NCBI RefSeq assembly: GCF_011075055.1
Contig: NC_058143.1
Span: 19,232,930 to 19,296,929, forward strand
Reading direction: 5' to 3'
Origin: Mangifera indica
Taxonomy: Eukaryota > Streptophyta > Magnoliopsida > Sapindales > Anacardiaceae
DNA: 64,000 nucleotides
This document shows, one piece after another, positions 23,839-34,300 of this stretch. The notes below the pieces were generated by a model, which saw nothing but the letters and a program-made list of their open reading frames with translations, searched no databases and was not told the origin of the DNA. Position 1 is the first letter of the stretch; the number at the start of each line of letters is the position of its first letter. Both the position numbers and the translations under genes were made by a program.

Positions 23839-24315
23839 ATGGTTATCACTAAAAGTATTTTCCGATCATTAGCATTTTCTATTTCTAATACAGTCCCTCT
23901 AATTTTAACCCTTACCATAATCTGTTCATTCGGTTCGGGCTCCAAGTACAGTGCCTTGCCCAAACCGTTTTGGTTCCCTCCTCTGTGGCTGATCCACGGG
24001 GCCTCATTGGGTTCGTCTTTTTTCATGAGTCTCGCCGCATGGCTCGTGTGGGCCGACGGCGGCTTCCATGCAGAAGCCGACGCATTGCCTCTTTACATTG
24101 CCCAAGTGTCGCTAAGTGTGACTTGGGACCCTCTCGTGCTCGTGATTGGAGCCACCTGGCTGGCCTTGGTCTTTTGTGTAATACATTTTGGGACCCTTTT
24201 TGCATGCTACATAACGTTCAAGAAAGTGAACCCTGTTGCCAAATATCTTGTTAAGCCTTGTTTGGCATGGATGGGATTTCTTACCATTGTTACTTACAAG
24301 CTTATTTATCTTTGA
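23839..24315 (+). CDS. TSPO: TSPO / peripheral-type benzodiazepine receptor homolog
   Basis: Five-helix membrane protein of the TspO/MBR family. In plants it is ER/Golgi-located, stress-induced, linked to porphyrin scavenging and removed by autophagy. From the first ATG it has 158 residues in one exon, with hydrophobic segments spread over the length. Conserved family positions are visible: KPFWFPPLW, SLAAWLVWADGGFH, LPLYIAQ, WDPLVL and VKPCLAW. Arabidopsis TSPO (196 residues) has a longer hydrophilic N-terminus; here the open frame continues upstream but lacks an ATG (nearest candidates GTG at 23770, CTG at 23755), so the annotated form is short. Confidence 0.9.
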   Translation: MVITKSIFRSLAFSISNTVPLILTLTIICSFGSGSKYSALPKPFWFPPLWLIHGASLGSSFFMSLAAWLVWADGGFHAEADALPLYIAQVSLSVTWDPLVLVIGATWLALVFCVIHFGTLFACYITFKKVNPVAKYLVKPCLAWMGFLTIVTYKLIYL

Positions 24316-26089
24316 GGCTTTTCTCATCGGTATAGCGTTAAATTGTTATTAGATATGAAAGCATATGTTTTTTAGGGTTAGAAGGTTAAACTGATTAAAT
24401 ATTTTCGAATCGATAACCAATTCTGATTAGAAATCAAAAAGCAAATTTGAAGCAAATACTATACATGAGTTGAATTGTATTATGTAAGGTATATTTCAAT
24501 GACAAATAATAGCAATAATAAATATTATTATATATTAATTGAGTTTTGATCTAAACAAATAATTGATCTAATTCAATCTCATTCAGATTGATTTAACTAA
24601 CAGGTGTATGAACTGTTTCAAATAAACATAAAAACATTATTCAACCATCAAAATTATGATTTGCTAGTATGTGATATATATTTTTTACTATATTAACTCA
24701 GTTTGAATTCTAACAATTGTAACATGAAATACAATATCTTTGGTTTAGTGACACATATGACAATGTATCATGTAGTGCGCCGCCAAGGCTGGCTAAAAGC
24801 TAAGATTCAAGGCATGTCTCATAGCCCTTGGACTATGCCTTTGTGGGCATTTGAATTTGCTTATCAAAAATTAATTTTTTATATATTTTTAAAATTTAAA
24901 ATTTTTGTTTGAATTGTGCCGAACTGATCCACAAGCATTCTTTGCATGCTTCGACATAATCCACTTTAGAAGCGAACTTTGGTATAACTCATAATTTTTT
25001 TGACCTAAACTTTTTTAATCTTGAGTTATATTATCCCATAGGTTTAACACGACCTCTGAAAGTCTATTATTAGGTTATGGGATTTAAGTTTTGAAAATTA
25101 CAAAATTGTGTAAAATAGGAGGAACCGAATTCAAATATAATCTTATTGGTTAAAAAAAAAAATTAAAATATGCAAGTTCATTTCCACCACTCTGCAGAAG
25201 ACCAAAAAGTTTAGACAACTCAAAATGCAAGTTGTACAACTCAGCATAGCATGAAGCCATGGCTAGACATGTGCTGGTTCTCACCATATGCCGCTTTGTG
25301 TGGGCAAATAGACCCATTGATTATTTTCATTATTTGACCCCCAATCTATTTAAAATTATTTATTATTATATTATCATTATTTTTATTTACGATATTTGAA
25401 AGTGCCATATAATACTAATAAATTCAGGTGCATTTGAATTGTTATTTGATGATAAACAAATACGCCAAATGTCTATTTCCCACCAAAGGTTTGATGATAA
25501 AATTATTCCAAAAAAATTTATTCTTTTTCTCCTGTCTGTCAAATATTAATTACACTTTTTAATAATACAAATAAATTATTTCATTTTAAATGGGTTACAA
25601 ATTGGGAGGAAAAAATAAATTTGGTATAATTTTAAAAGTTTAGAAGACCTTTTTTATGTTATTTTAACCATGCGTGGGAAAAAGTGATTTAGCCAAACAA
25701 ATACGAAGAAAAACAATATTAAATATGGTAAGTAATTACAGTTGGATCTTACCAGGCCTGCCTTGATGATGCCATCGGGTCCCACTTTTAACATCAACAC
25801 TGCCGACTTACGTACACCTTCACGCACCATACAAATCCTTCGCCCGGAAAACATGATAAAATTTTGTCTTAACAAAATTTTACTTCGTTACTCTTTCGGA
25901 ATCTTCCTCTCTTCTTCTCTTCCCTTGTTCCCACTCAACTCCACCGACTTTCACTGCCCTTAATCGTCTCATTAATTACAATCCTACCCCTCCATCTGAT
26001 TATTATTTGGAGTTCAGATCCTAAACCTCTCTTCCACATTTTCTGAACCTTCTGTGTTGCTCTGACCCATTCGACTCGGGCGAGTCAAG
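24316..26089. other. Intergenic region TSPO to XXT
   Basis: No gene is seen. It is AT-rich, with degenerate repeat words at about 24390-24650. The last ~250 bases, CT-rich from about 25905, are the probable promoter and leader of the xylosyltransferase gene. Confidence 0.45.
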
Positions 26090-27478
26090 ATGCTGGAAGG
26101 GTGTTTCGGGACTGAGCGAATGCGCCAGATCCAGAGAGCGATTCGCCAAGGTAAAATCACCTTCCTCTGCCTGTTCTTGACTGTCGTCGTCTTACGTGGC
26201 ACAATTGGCGCCGGTAAATTCGGGACTCCCGAGCAAGACTTCAACGAAATCCGAGATCACTTCTACGCTCACCGCAAGCGCGTGGAGCCTCATCGCGTTC
26301 TCGAAGAAGTTCAGACGGCCACCTCCACCAATGGCGACACCTCGAATGAAGATTCGAGCAAAAACAGTAACAATTACGAAGAATTCGACGTGTCTAAGCT
26401 GTTTGTTGACGAAGGAGTGGAAGAGAAACCGGATCCAAACAAACCGTACTCTTTGGGCCCTAAAATTTCGGATTGGGACCAGCAGAGAGCTGAGTGGCTG
26501 AAGAATAATCCGAATTTCCCGAACTTTCTCGGGCCAAACAAGCCTCGTGTCTTGCTTGTGACTGGTTCAGCTCCTAAACCGTGTGAGAATCCGGTGGGCG
26601 ATCATTACTTACTGAAATCGATAAAAAATAAGATCGATTACTGTAGATTACACGGGATCGAGATATTTTACAACATGGCGCTTCTTGATGCTGAGATGGC
26701 GGGTTTCTGGGCGAAGCTTCCATTGATTAGAAAGCTGTTGCTGTCTCATCCAGAGATTGAGTTCTTATGGTGGATGGATAGTGATGCCATGTTCACTGAC
26801 ATGGCATTTGAAATTCCTTGGGAGAGATATAAGGATCGTAATCTTGTAATGCATGGATGGAACGAGATGGTTTATGATGAAAAGAACTGGATTGGTTTGA
26901 ATACGGGTAGTTTTTTGTTGAGAAATGGTCAATGGGCTTTGGATCTTCTTGATGCGTGGGCTCCAATGGGACCTAAAGGGAAGATCAGAGATGAAGCTGG
27001 GAAGATACTCACTAGAGAGCTTAAAGGTAGACCTGTTTTCGAAGCTGACGACCAGTCAGCTATGGTGTATTTGCTTATTACAGAGAGAGATAAATGGGGT
27101 GAAAAGGTTTATTTAGAGAACCATTACTATCTGCACGGCTATTGGGGCATTTTGGTTGATCGTTATGAGGAGATGATTGAGAATTACCATCCGGGTCTCG
27201 GAGATCATAGATGGCCGCTCGTTACTCACTTCGTGGGATGCAAACCCTGTGGCAAGTTCGGGGATTATTCAGTGGAGAGGTGCTTGAGACAGATGGATCG
27301 AGCTTTCAATTTTGGAGATAATCAGATCTTGAACATGTATGGTTTCACTCACAGATCGCTTGCCAGCAGGGGAGTGAAGAGGGTAAGGAATGAGACTAGC
27401 ACACCTCTTGAAGTGAAAGATGAGCTTGGATTGCTTCACCCTGCGTTTAAAGCTGTTAAGGTATCAGCATCTTTGTAG
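26090..27478 (+). CDS. XXT2: Xyloglucan 6-xylosyltransferase, XXT1/XXT2-like (GT34)
   Basis: Golgi type II membrane enzyme that transfers xylose from UDP-xylose to the glucan backbone of xyloglucan. It is a single 462-residue exon, as usual for XXT1/2. A short cytosolic N-terminus (MLEGCFGTERMRQIQRAIRQ) precedes a membrane anchor at about 22-37. A variable stem follows, then the GT34 domain: NKPRVLLVTGSAPKPCENPV, the metal/sugar-nucleotide DxD motif WWMDSDAMF (D230-S-D232), GLNTGSFLLRN and THFVGCKPCGKFGDY. The stem NKPYSLGPKISDWD and the end ELGLLHPAFKAVKV are closer to XXT2 than XXT1 as I recall them. A downstream ATG at M11 exists but the first fits the family. Confidence 0.95.
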   Translation: MLEGCFGTERMRQIQRAIRQGKITFLCLFLTVVVLRGTIGAGKFGTPEQDFNEIRDHFYAHRKRVEPHRVLEEVQTATSTNGDTSNEDSSKNSNNYEEFDVSKLFVDEGVEEKPDPNKPYSLGPKISDWDQQRAEWLKNNPNFPNFLGPNKPRVLLVTGSAPKPCENPVGDHYLLKSIKNKIDYCRLHGIEIFYNMALLDAEMAGFWAKLPLIRKLLLSHPEIEFLWWMDSDAMFTDMAFEIPWERYKDRNLVMHGWNEMVYDEKNWIGLNTGSFLLRNGQWALDLLDAWAPMGPKGKIRDEAGKILTRELKGRPVFEADDQSAMVYLLITERDKWGEKVYLENHYYLHGYWGILVDRYEEMIENYHPGLGDHRWPLVTHFVGCKPCGKFGDYSVERCLRQMDRAFNFGDNQILNMYGFTHRSLASRGVKRVRNETSTPLEVKDELGLLHPAFKAVKVSASL

Positions 27479-28322
27479 TTGATGTTGCTGTTGTTTTTGT
27501 TCTTTGTTAAGTTATATCATGATAATGATACATGTCAATTTGTACGTGATTGAATTTAAATTACATTGATTTTTGAATCAAAAAGTAGCATTGGCGTTGT
27601 TGTTATAGTTTCCCTAATGTAATTGATATCTTCATGTCAATGCTTTCATATTTTATGGACCAAAATGCAGTGTTCTTTGAGGCAGTTAAAGGAAATAAGA
27701 GAATGGAAATGGAAAGCACTAACCTTATGTTCTGTTTTGCACTTTCTTGTAATCTCGTTTGTCCTTGTTTCTTGTAATAAGAGAATGAATATTAAGAGTT
27801 TGACATGTTAGAGGGGCACCTGAAAGAATAACAGGCAATTCATTTGTAGAAACCAAAAATCTGTTCCTTATTGTAGAGAGAATGTGATTGGTTATCTAAT
27901 TATCTACTCGCTTTACACCAGGAACCTCTGGTTTCCTCATGGCCGAAAGCCATTAAGCATGTCTGTTCTTAACAATGAATCACTGTAATCATCAAACAAA
28001 TCACCCAATTCCAGAAGTCTTTCCCTCCCAAGTTTTTCAGCCACCATTTCCAACTAATTTCTGTCGGAATTGGCAACCATTTTTTCAGTAAGACACAAGA
28101 CGCCTAGGGTTCCACTGCCTGTCTGGTCCTCGTCGAGTGAACGAGGAGAGGTGGACAGCCACAATTGGGCTCATAAGCAGTCTGGGTTTATCCCATAAAC
28201 AGCAATTTTAGAAATTCTAATAGTTTTTCTCTCTCTGACAACCGTTAAAACTCAAAAAAGAATATTCAGATCACCCTTGAGCTTGGGGATAAGATAATTT
28301 AAGTTCCTCAAAACTTCAACAC
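27479..28322. other. XXT 3' UTR and spacer with a gene remnant
   Basis: It contains the XXT 3' UTR to about 27600 and then spacer. The minus strand from 28081 to about 27925 is coding-like but interrupted (separate entry). I see nothing else. Confidence 0.45.
27925..28081 (-). pseudogene. Unidentified coding remnant
   Basis: The minus strand reads MVANSDRN, stop, LEMVAEKLGRERLLELGDL and continues with FDDYSDSLLRTDMLNGFRP before another stop. The composition is amphipathic and protein-like, with one internal stop, so it looks like a fragment of a real gene. I do not recognise the family. Confidence 0.35.
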
Positions 28323-30700
28323 TTAGCTGACAGCTGCCACAGAAGGAAGTGGTTGAACTGCGATAACATTATAGCAGCGACTGCAAAGTGTGGGGTGTTC
28401 TACAAATGATCCAACTTGCAGAGAGTAATTCCAGCATCTTTTGCATTTTGAGCCCTCGGCATGCGAGACACCAATCCAAACCCTATCCTTTTTATAAATG
28501 TTATTTTATCTTTAATTCAAAATCACTTCATCATATAATGATATATCAATATTTGTAACCGTGTTTGTAACCGCTGTAAGTGCATGAAGTAATATTGTAG
28601 TCGATTATGGTTCAAGAAACAAACCTGGACAGGGAAGGTACCAAAGAATTTTTTATACCTGAGATGTTTTGAATACACGTTGCAATGTATCTGCATCATT
28701 TTTAGCTGCACACATCTCACGCAATCTAGAAGCCAGAGTAGCATCATCTGTATGTAGATAAACCTTTGCCAGTACGAGCAACATCCAGCACTTTTTTTAC
28801 CTCTGCTCTCAGCTGGTCAAATAAGAAAGTAAACAATGTTCAACACGATCATCTAAACCAAAAGCTAGCAAGTTTTTAAATAATACAAAAACAAGTTTTC
28901 GATGTTCCTTCTATAAACAGGGAATTTAGGGAACAATTGTTAGATTGCTTCATATTTATTTCACGAAGATAAACTTTGTAATCTGCAGCACTTGAAAGTT
29001 CAGTAAGAACTTGCCAACAGAATAAATAGAAATGCTTTTAAGATCTATAAACAAGCTAAGTTTATCGCAGAACATTTAAGAGCCAATAATAAGAAAAACA
29101 TGCAGCGCTACCGATTTTATTAAATTTTGATATATTAAGATAACGGGATATTCTCATATAAATTTGCACTGCAGGCACTCTTAGGGCTGCAAACAATCCA
29201 AAGCCAAGTTTGAGTGGCTTGAGTTTAGCTCTTGAACCAGTCTCAAACCTGTTGGTGGTCAACTCGGTGAGCTGACGGTTTGACTCAAATAATATATTAA
29301 TAAACCTTTAAAAGTTGAAAATTTTGCGTTCACACTCTTAAAATCTTACTCTTTAACTTTGAATATAAGTAATTGATAAATACATAAGTTATAAGGTTTA
29401 ACTGTAATTTTTTAAACCGATCTTGAGTTAACCTTAAGCCAAAAGCTTTCCTGCTCAATGAGCTCTACCTAAATGCGATTGAGCTGGAGCTCAAACCAAG
29501 CAACACTCTGCTCAGCTTGGCTAGATTGCAGACCTATGCATTATAACAAGACCAAAGCAAAACTGAACACATTCAAGAAATAGAACCACTAAAATTAGAA
29601 AACCCTCACTTAAGCTATTTAGCTGTAATTGGGTGGAAACCATGATTACCTCAAGAAATTTTCCCCAGAAGTCAATTTCTTCAATAGGGAAATCAAGCCA
29701 TCTTTCATTCAACATGGGCCATTTTGATTCAAAAACAAATTCAGTAGCAGAACCATCTTCAAGTGTATACTGAAAGGGGAGGTTTTGCCACACATCTTCA
29801 GCCAAATGTGGCAGAATTGGAGCAATTACCCTAACAAAGGATAGGAGATGTGCTGAGAGAACTGTTTGACAACTTCTTCTGGTAAAACTTGCTGCACCCC
29901 TGAAAATGATTGAATAACTACGATAAGTGATAGCACTCTTAAAAATCACCTACCTTAACACTAAGAATATATATATATAAAGCCAAGAGTTAGCAATTGA
30001 AATTTCCTGAGTTGGATTCACACAGACATCGCTTATCATGCAAATATTTTTAGCTACAGCAGCGCTGATGATCTTGAAGTGATGAATAAACTGTAGCCTT
30101 CACCATGTTGTAATTTTTACTTTTTGAAGATTAGAAGTGTATGTGAGCATGCTTTGAGTATTAATTGTGCAAACATTTCCAAGATTTTGGAGGCAATAAA
30201 CAATCATTTGACAATCTCATGTGCATAGTAATAAACAATTGCATTCAAAGCAGCCTGGCGAAATCCTTCCACTGATGCAAACCATTGTTCAGTTGCCCTG
30301 AATATAGTGGGCTTTTTAGTTCGCCAATCATATGGATACTTGTGCTCTGCATAACAGAGAAGATGCAGGAGCTTAATAAACAGATTGATAAAGCTACCTT
30401 TTTTTCCTATTAACAGTTAACCAGAATCTAATAACCAATTCTATAGGGAAAAAAGCAAAGCTTACTGTATGACTCTTCCAAGATAATGGACATTTGTTCA
30501 TCCAAGTAGTTTAAAAGTTACAACAGCACCATTTCCATCTCCAAGAACATGAAGCCCACTGAACCGTCCGGTGTCTTCAGTAAACTTTCCATCATCATCT
30601 ACAGGAGACACCATAGGTAGTCCATATTTCAGGCCAGTCACAAAATCTTCCTCACCATGACCAGAAGCGAAAATTAAAAGGGAAATTAAATCAAAACACA
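28323..30700 (-). pseudogene. Truncated chloroplast/mitochondrial isoleucyl-tRNA synthetase
   Basis: Decayed copy of an organellar IleRS (At5g49030, OVA2 type). Recognisable pieces in order are: about 30665-30510 ([20 protein letters not shown], editing domain), 30495-30250 ([34 protein letters not shown]), 29899-29650 (FTRRSCQTVLSAHLLS; APILPHLAEDVWQNLPF, anticodon-binding domain), 28812-28659 (LRAEVKKVLDVARTGK; YLHTDDATLAS) and 28487-28323 (C-terminal zinc finger, CKRCWNYS...CSRCYNV). Several splice sites survive. Missing are the N-terminal Rossmann half and the stretch holding KMSKS. Reading frames break at about 30512 and at about 28765, where a short deletion shifts the frame to an early stop. 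It cannot make an active synthetase. Confidence 0.85.
29160..29525. repeat. Possible degenerate dispersed element inside the IleRS pseudogene
   Basis: It starts near CTCTTAGGGCTGCAAACAATC and runs through GGCTTGAG, GAGCTGACGG and GAGCTGGAGCTCAAACC words to about 29525. The left end resembles other family members (TTAGGGCTGGA at 38977). The core palindrome is not preserved, so membership is tentative. Confidence 0.35.
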
Positions 30701-31359
30701 AAAACATAGAGCGAAAATTGTACTTAATTACACTAAATTTGCTACAACCAATTCAAAACCTCAGTTCTGCTACAGAAAATAAAATTGCACAAGATAGCTT
30801 CCATGTTCTCTTTGTCTTCAACAACGGCTGTGTTAAAACTAGAAGTGTTTAGAACTCAAAACCGAATAACACAAAATGTTCAATAGCTTGAATCTACATT
30901 TTCATTTACCTTCACCATGATATTATTCTACTCTGTTGGAAACATTATTTATTCCTGAAATAATATTATTTACTCTTTCGACAGTTCTTAGATAATATTA
31001 TACACTAATAAGAAAAAAACTTGAACTACTCTTCATTAATACTTGGTTCAACTCGATTTTATCTCAACATACATTTGCGTGGAATTTAAGCTATCATATT
31101 TACAGTACATTTGTATCCCTGAAACGACAAAGTCAAAAAGTTGCTCTTTTAACTAGTCTGCTTGGCTCAGCTACAATAACTATAAAACACTCTCCCCAGA
31201 TGAAGATCATGAACTGCAGTAACTATGCAAAATAGGTTCATCTCATTAATGTTACAGCTAATATTGGCAGATGGAACAAAAATGAACAGTGGAAACTAGA
31301 CTACAATAAGATTAGAATAAAAATACTAGTCCGATGGTTGCACACAGCAGATACTATGT
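30701..31359. other. Spacer between IleRS pseudogene and TOC159-like gene
   Basis: No coding potential. The part next to 31359 is the TOC159-like 3' UTR. Confidence 0.4.
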
Positions 31360-34300
31360 TTAGTTTTTCCCACTAGATCCTGAACAAATATTCCTGAAGA
31401 GGGATATTGCTAATGGAAGAATACTAAAGAGTGCCATCTGAAGTTGCTCTGAGCTGCTTAATTTTACAGTTATTTGCCCATTTCGCCGGTTGTTCAATCC
31501 AACAAGTACTGTCATTTTCGAACCCAATCCGATGGAGAACTGAGACTGTAGGTTGGCCACCATAGTTAAGTCACCTCTCCAATTCATGAGCAATAGACTT
31601 AAACTGGAATGGTCCCAGCTGTGTGAGTCAAGAACTGGTCTCACAAGAAGCTGAGATGTGGGCTCTAAAAATCGGTATCTGCAAGTAGGATTGTCACCAT
31701 CAAATGTAGGCGGCAGAGGAAGATCAGGTAAAATAACTGGCACAACTAAAGGACTTTCATCTTCATTGTTGAAATCACAGTCCTTCCCGACTCCTTTTTT
31801 CTTGATCTCCCCCAACCTCTTAACCTCCTCTTTCCACTGTTTCTTCTGAAGGAGCTTGACCCGATAATCATACTCCTCAAAGTATGCTTTCCTTTGCTCC
31901 TTGCTCAGCTTAGCAACCTGAGATTTCCTCAGAGGCTTGAAGGGTGGAAGCTGGGAATATTCATCCTCATCTTCTAGTTCAGAATCTGATAAATCACCAA
32001 AATCAAAATCTGAGTCAACTTCATCACCACCCTGATCAGCGGAGAGTTTTGGATAAGTACGAAACTGCAACAGTGATGACAACAAGTAGGATAGAGGTGC
32101 AGGTCGGAAGACAAAAACCTTCTTATGATAAAAGGGATCTTGATGTCTTGACACAGTAGTTGCTTCATATAAGATCTTTAATGAGAAGCAAGCTAGTAAC
32201 AATTGTAGTTTCCAACTCTCTTCATTTGGGAGCATATTTTTACCAAATCTATTCTTCCGAAAGGTCGGACAGTTCTCAACAAGAGACACTGGATGTGTCA
32301 TGCCTGGGTTCATCAGGCACAGATTACCAACTGCTTGGCTGATATCTTGCTGAATAGCGCAGGATTGTTGAGCAACAAACACCTCATATCTAAGGGGAGA
32401 CCCAGATGGTCCTTCTGGGGGATCAGAAGCAGCATGAGTTAAACACACAATAGCATTTTGCCATATTGATGAACCAAGAGAGCTAGTAATTAACCTTAAC
32501 AATGGAAAATTATTAGCGTCTCTAACATAGCTGTCTAATCGATCAACATAAAGGACAACATCTGGAGGGAACTTCCTCATAAACTTCTTTATAGATGCTA
32601 ATATTTTCTTGTTGATAGTTTGTTCTGTCATAGGAGATCTGAGGCCTGGTGTGTCAAGCATTGTAATCTTAACTCCGTCTATAATTCCATCGATAAGTTT
32701 CACAGAGGTAGTCCCAGGTTCAAATGCATCAACACTGGTTTTTTCTTTGCCAAAAATAGAGTTAATAGTTGCACTCTTTCCCACTCCAGTTTTCCCAAGC
32801 ACCAAAATATTCAAAGAGAAGTCCAAATCATCTTTACCTTCTGCTTCACATTGCATAGCAACCCTCTTGGCTGATTCAAGGCTGAATGCTACACTGGAAT
32901 GTCTCCCCATAGCTAGACCCAGTTTGTCTAACACCTGTGCAACAAGGGAATCATCTGGCGAATAGCCTACTCTCCGGATGAGTCTCAAGAATTTCACTCT
33001 CAAGAGTTGTATCTTCTCAATCCTCTTTTTTTCTTCATCACTGAGGTTGTCCTTTGGTACATCCTTAACAACATTTGGTGGTGCAGCTGAGGAACCTGAG
33101 CTAGAGGAATTTTCAAGAGTGAATACTGTTGAAGCAGAGGTGTCTGTAAGGCCACCACCATCTGACTCAGCACTAGTTGCAGCTTTCAAGAGAGCAGCCA
33201 ATGCAGCAGAATCAAATAATTCATTTTCTTCAGCATTCCTATCAGTTTCCACTTCATCAGCCGAGTCCAAGATGATCTGTCCATCAAATCTCCGTGACTG
33301 ATCTTGAAAATCTCCTGCCGAATTGCTGAAAATCAATTCTTCAACTTCTTGATTTGAAAGTAAACTTTTTTCCCTTCCTTGTGAATGAACATCATCTTCT
33401 GCTTTGGGTTTTACTTCATGGTCTGAAATGGAACTTTGTTTTACAATCTCAAAGGGATTGGAACTATTTAACACTGAATCCAGTAATTTATCATCCTCAT
33501 TAGTTGCAGGCAATTTGCCATCCTGAAGAGTTGAATTTGGTTCTGACTCAGCGCTAGTTGTGGCTTTCAAGAGAGCAGCCAATGCAGCAGAATCAAGTAA
33601 CTCAATTTCTTCAGCATTACTATTATTTTGCACTTTGTCATCCGAGTCCAAGATGATCTGTCCATCAAATCCCCGTGACTGATCTTGAAAATTCCCTGCT
33701 GAACTGCTGAAAACCAATTCTTCAATTTCTTGATCGGAAAGTAAACTCTTTTCCCTTCCTCGTGAATGAACATCATCTTCTGCTTCAGGTTTTACTTCAT
33801 GGTCTGAAATGGAACTTTGCTTTACAATTTCAAAGGAATCGGAAATATTTAACTCTGAATCCTTCAATTTGTCATCCTCATTAGTTTCAGGCAATTTACC
33901 ATTCTGCAGAGTTGAATCTGGTTCTGAAACTTCAAAATTTACATCCTGAACTTCCCCCCACTCAACAATGCCATCTTTGGATTTGACTGAGTTGACTGCT
34001 AATGGGTCATACAAATGTACCCCCATATCAGTTACTGGTTCGCTTTTACTTTCCAGGTTTTCTTTATCATCACCTTGGTCCAGAGAAGCACTTCCACTTC
34101 CTATTAGAGCACCATATTCTTTCTTCTCGTGTCCATCGCTATTACTTGATTCAATCAGTTTCCATTCAGAACCTTCAAGTGCTGGTCCTCCCTCAACACT
34201 ATTCTTAACAACCTCGAAATCCTCTTCTCTACCCTTCATAAAGGACTCAAAGTGAGTCTTCTGTGTAACACCATTACCCTTATCTTCAGTCGATTCAGCT

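Noticed and set aside
23970..24254. 94-codon frame overlapping TSPO
   Set aside because: It is a shadow frame of the TSPO coding sequence, which has clear family motifs.
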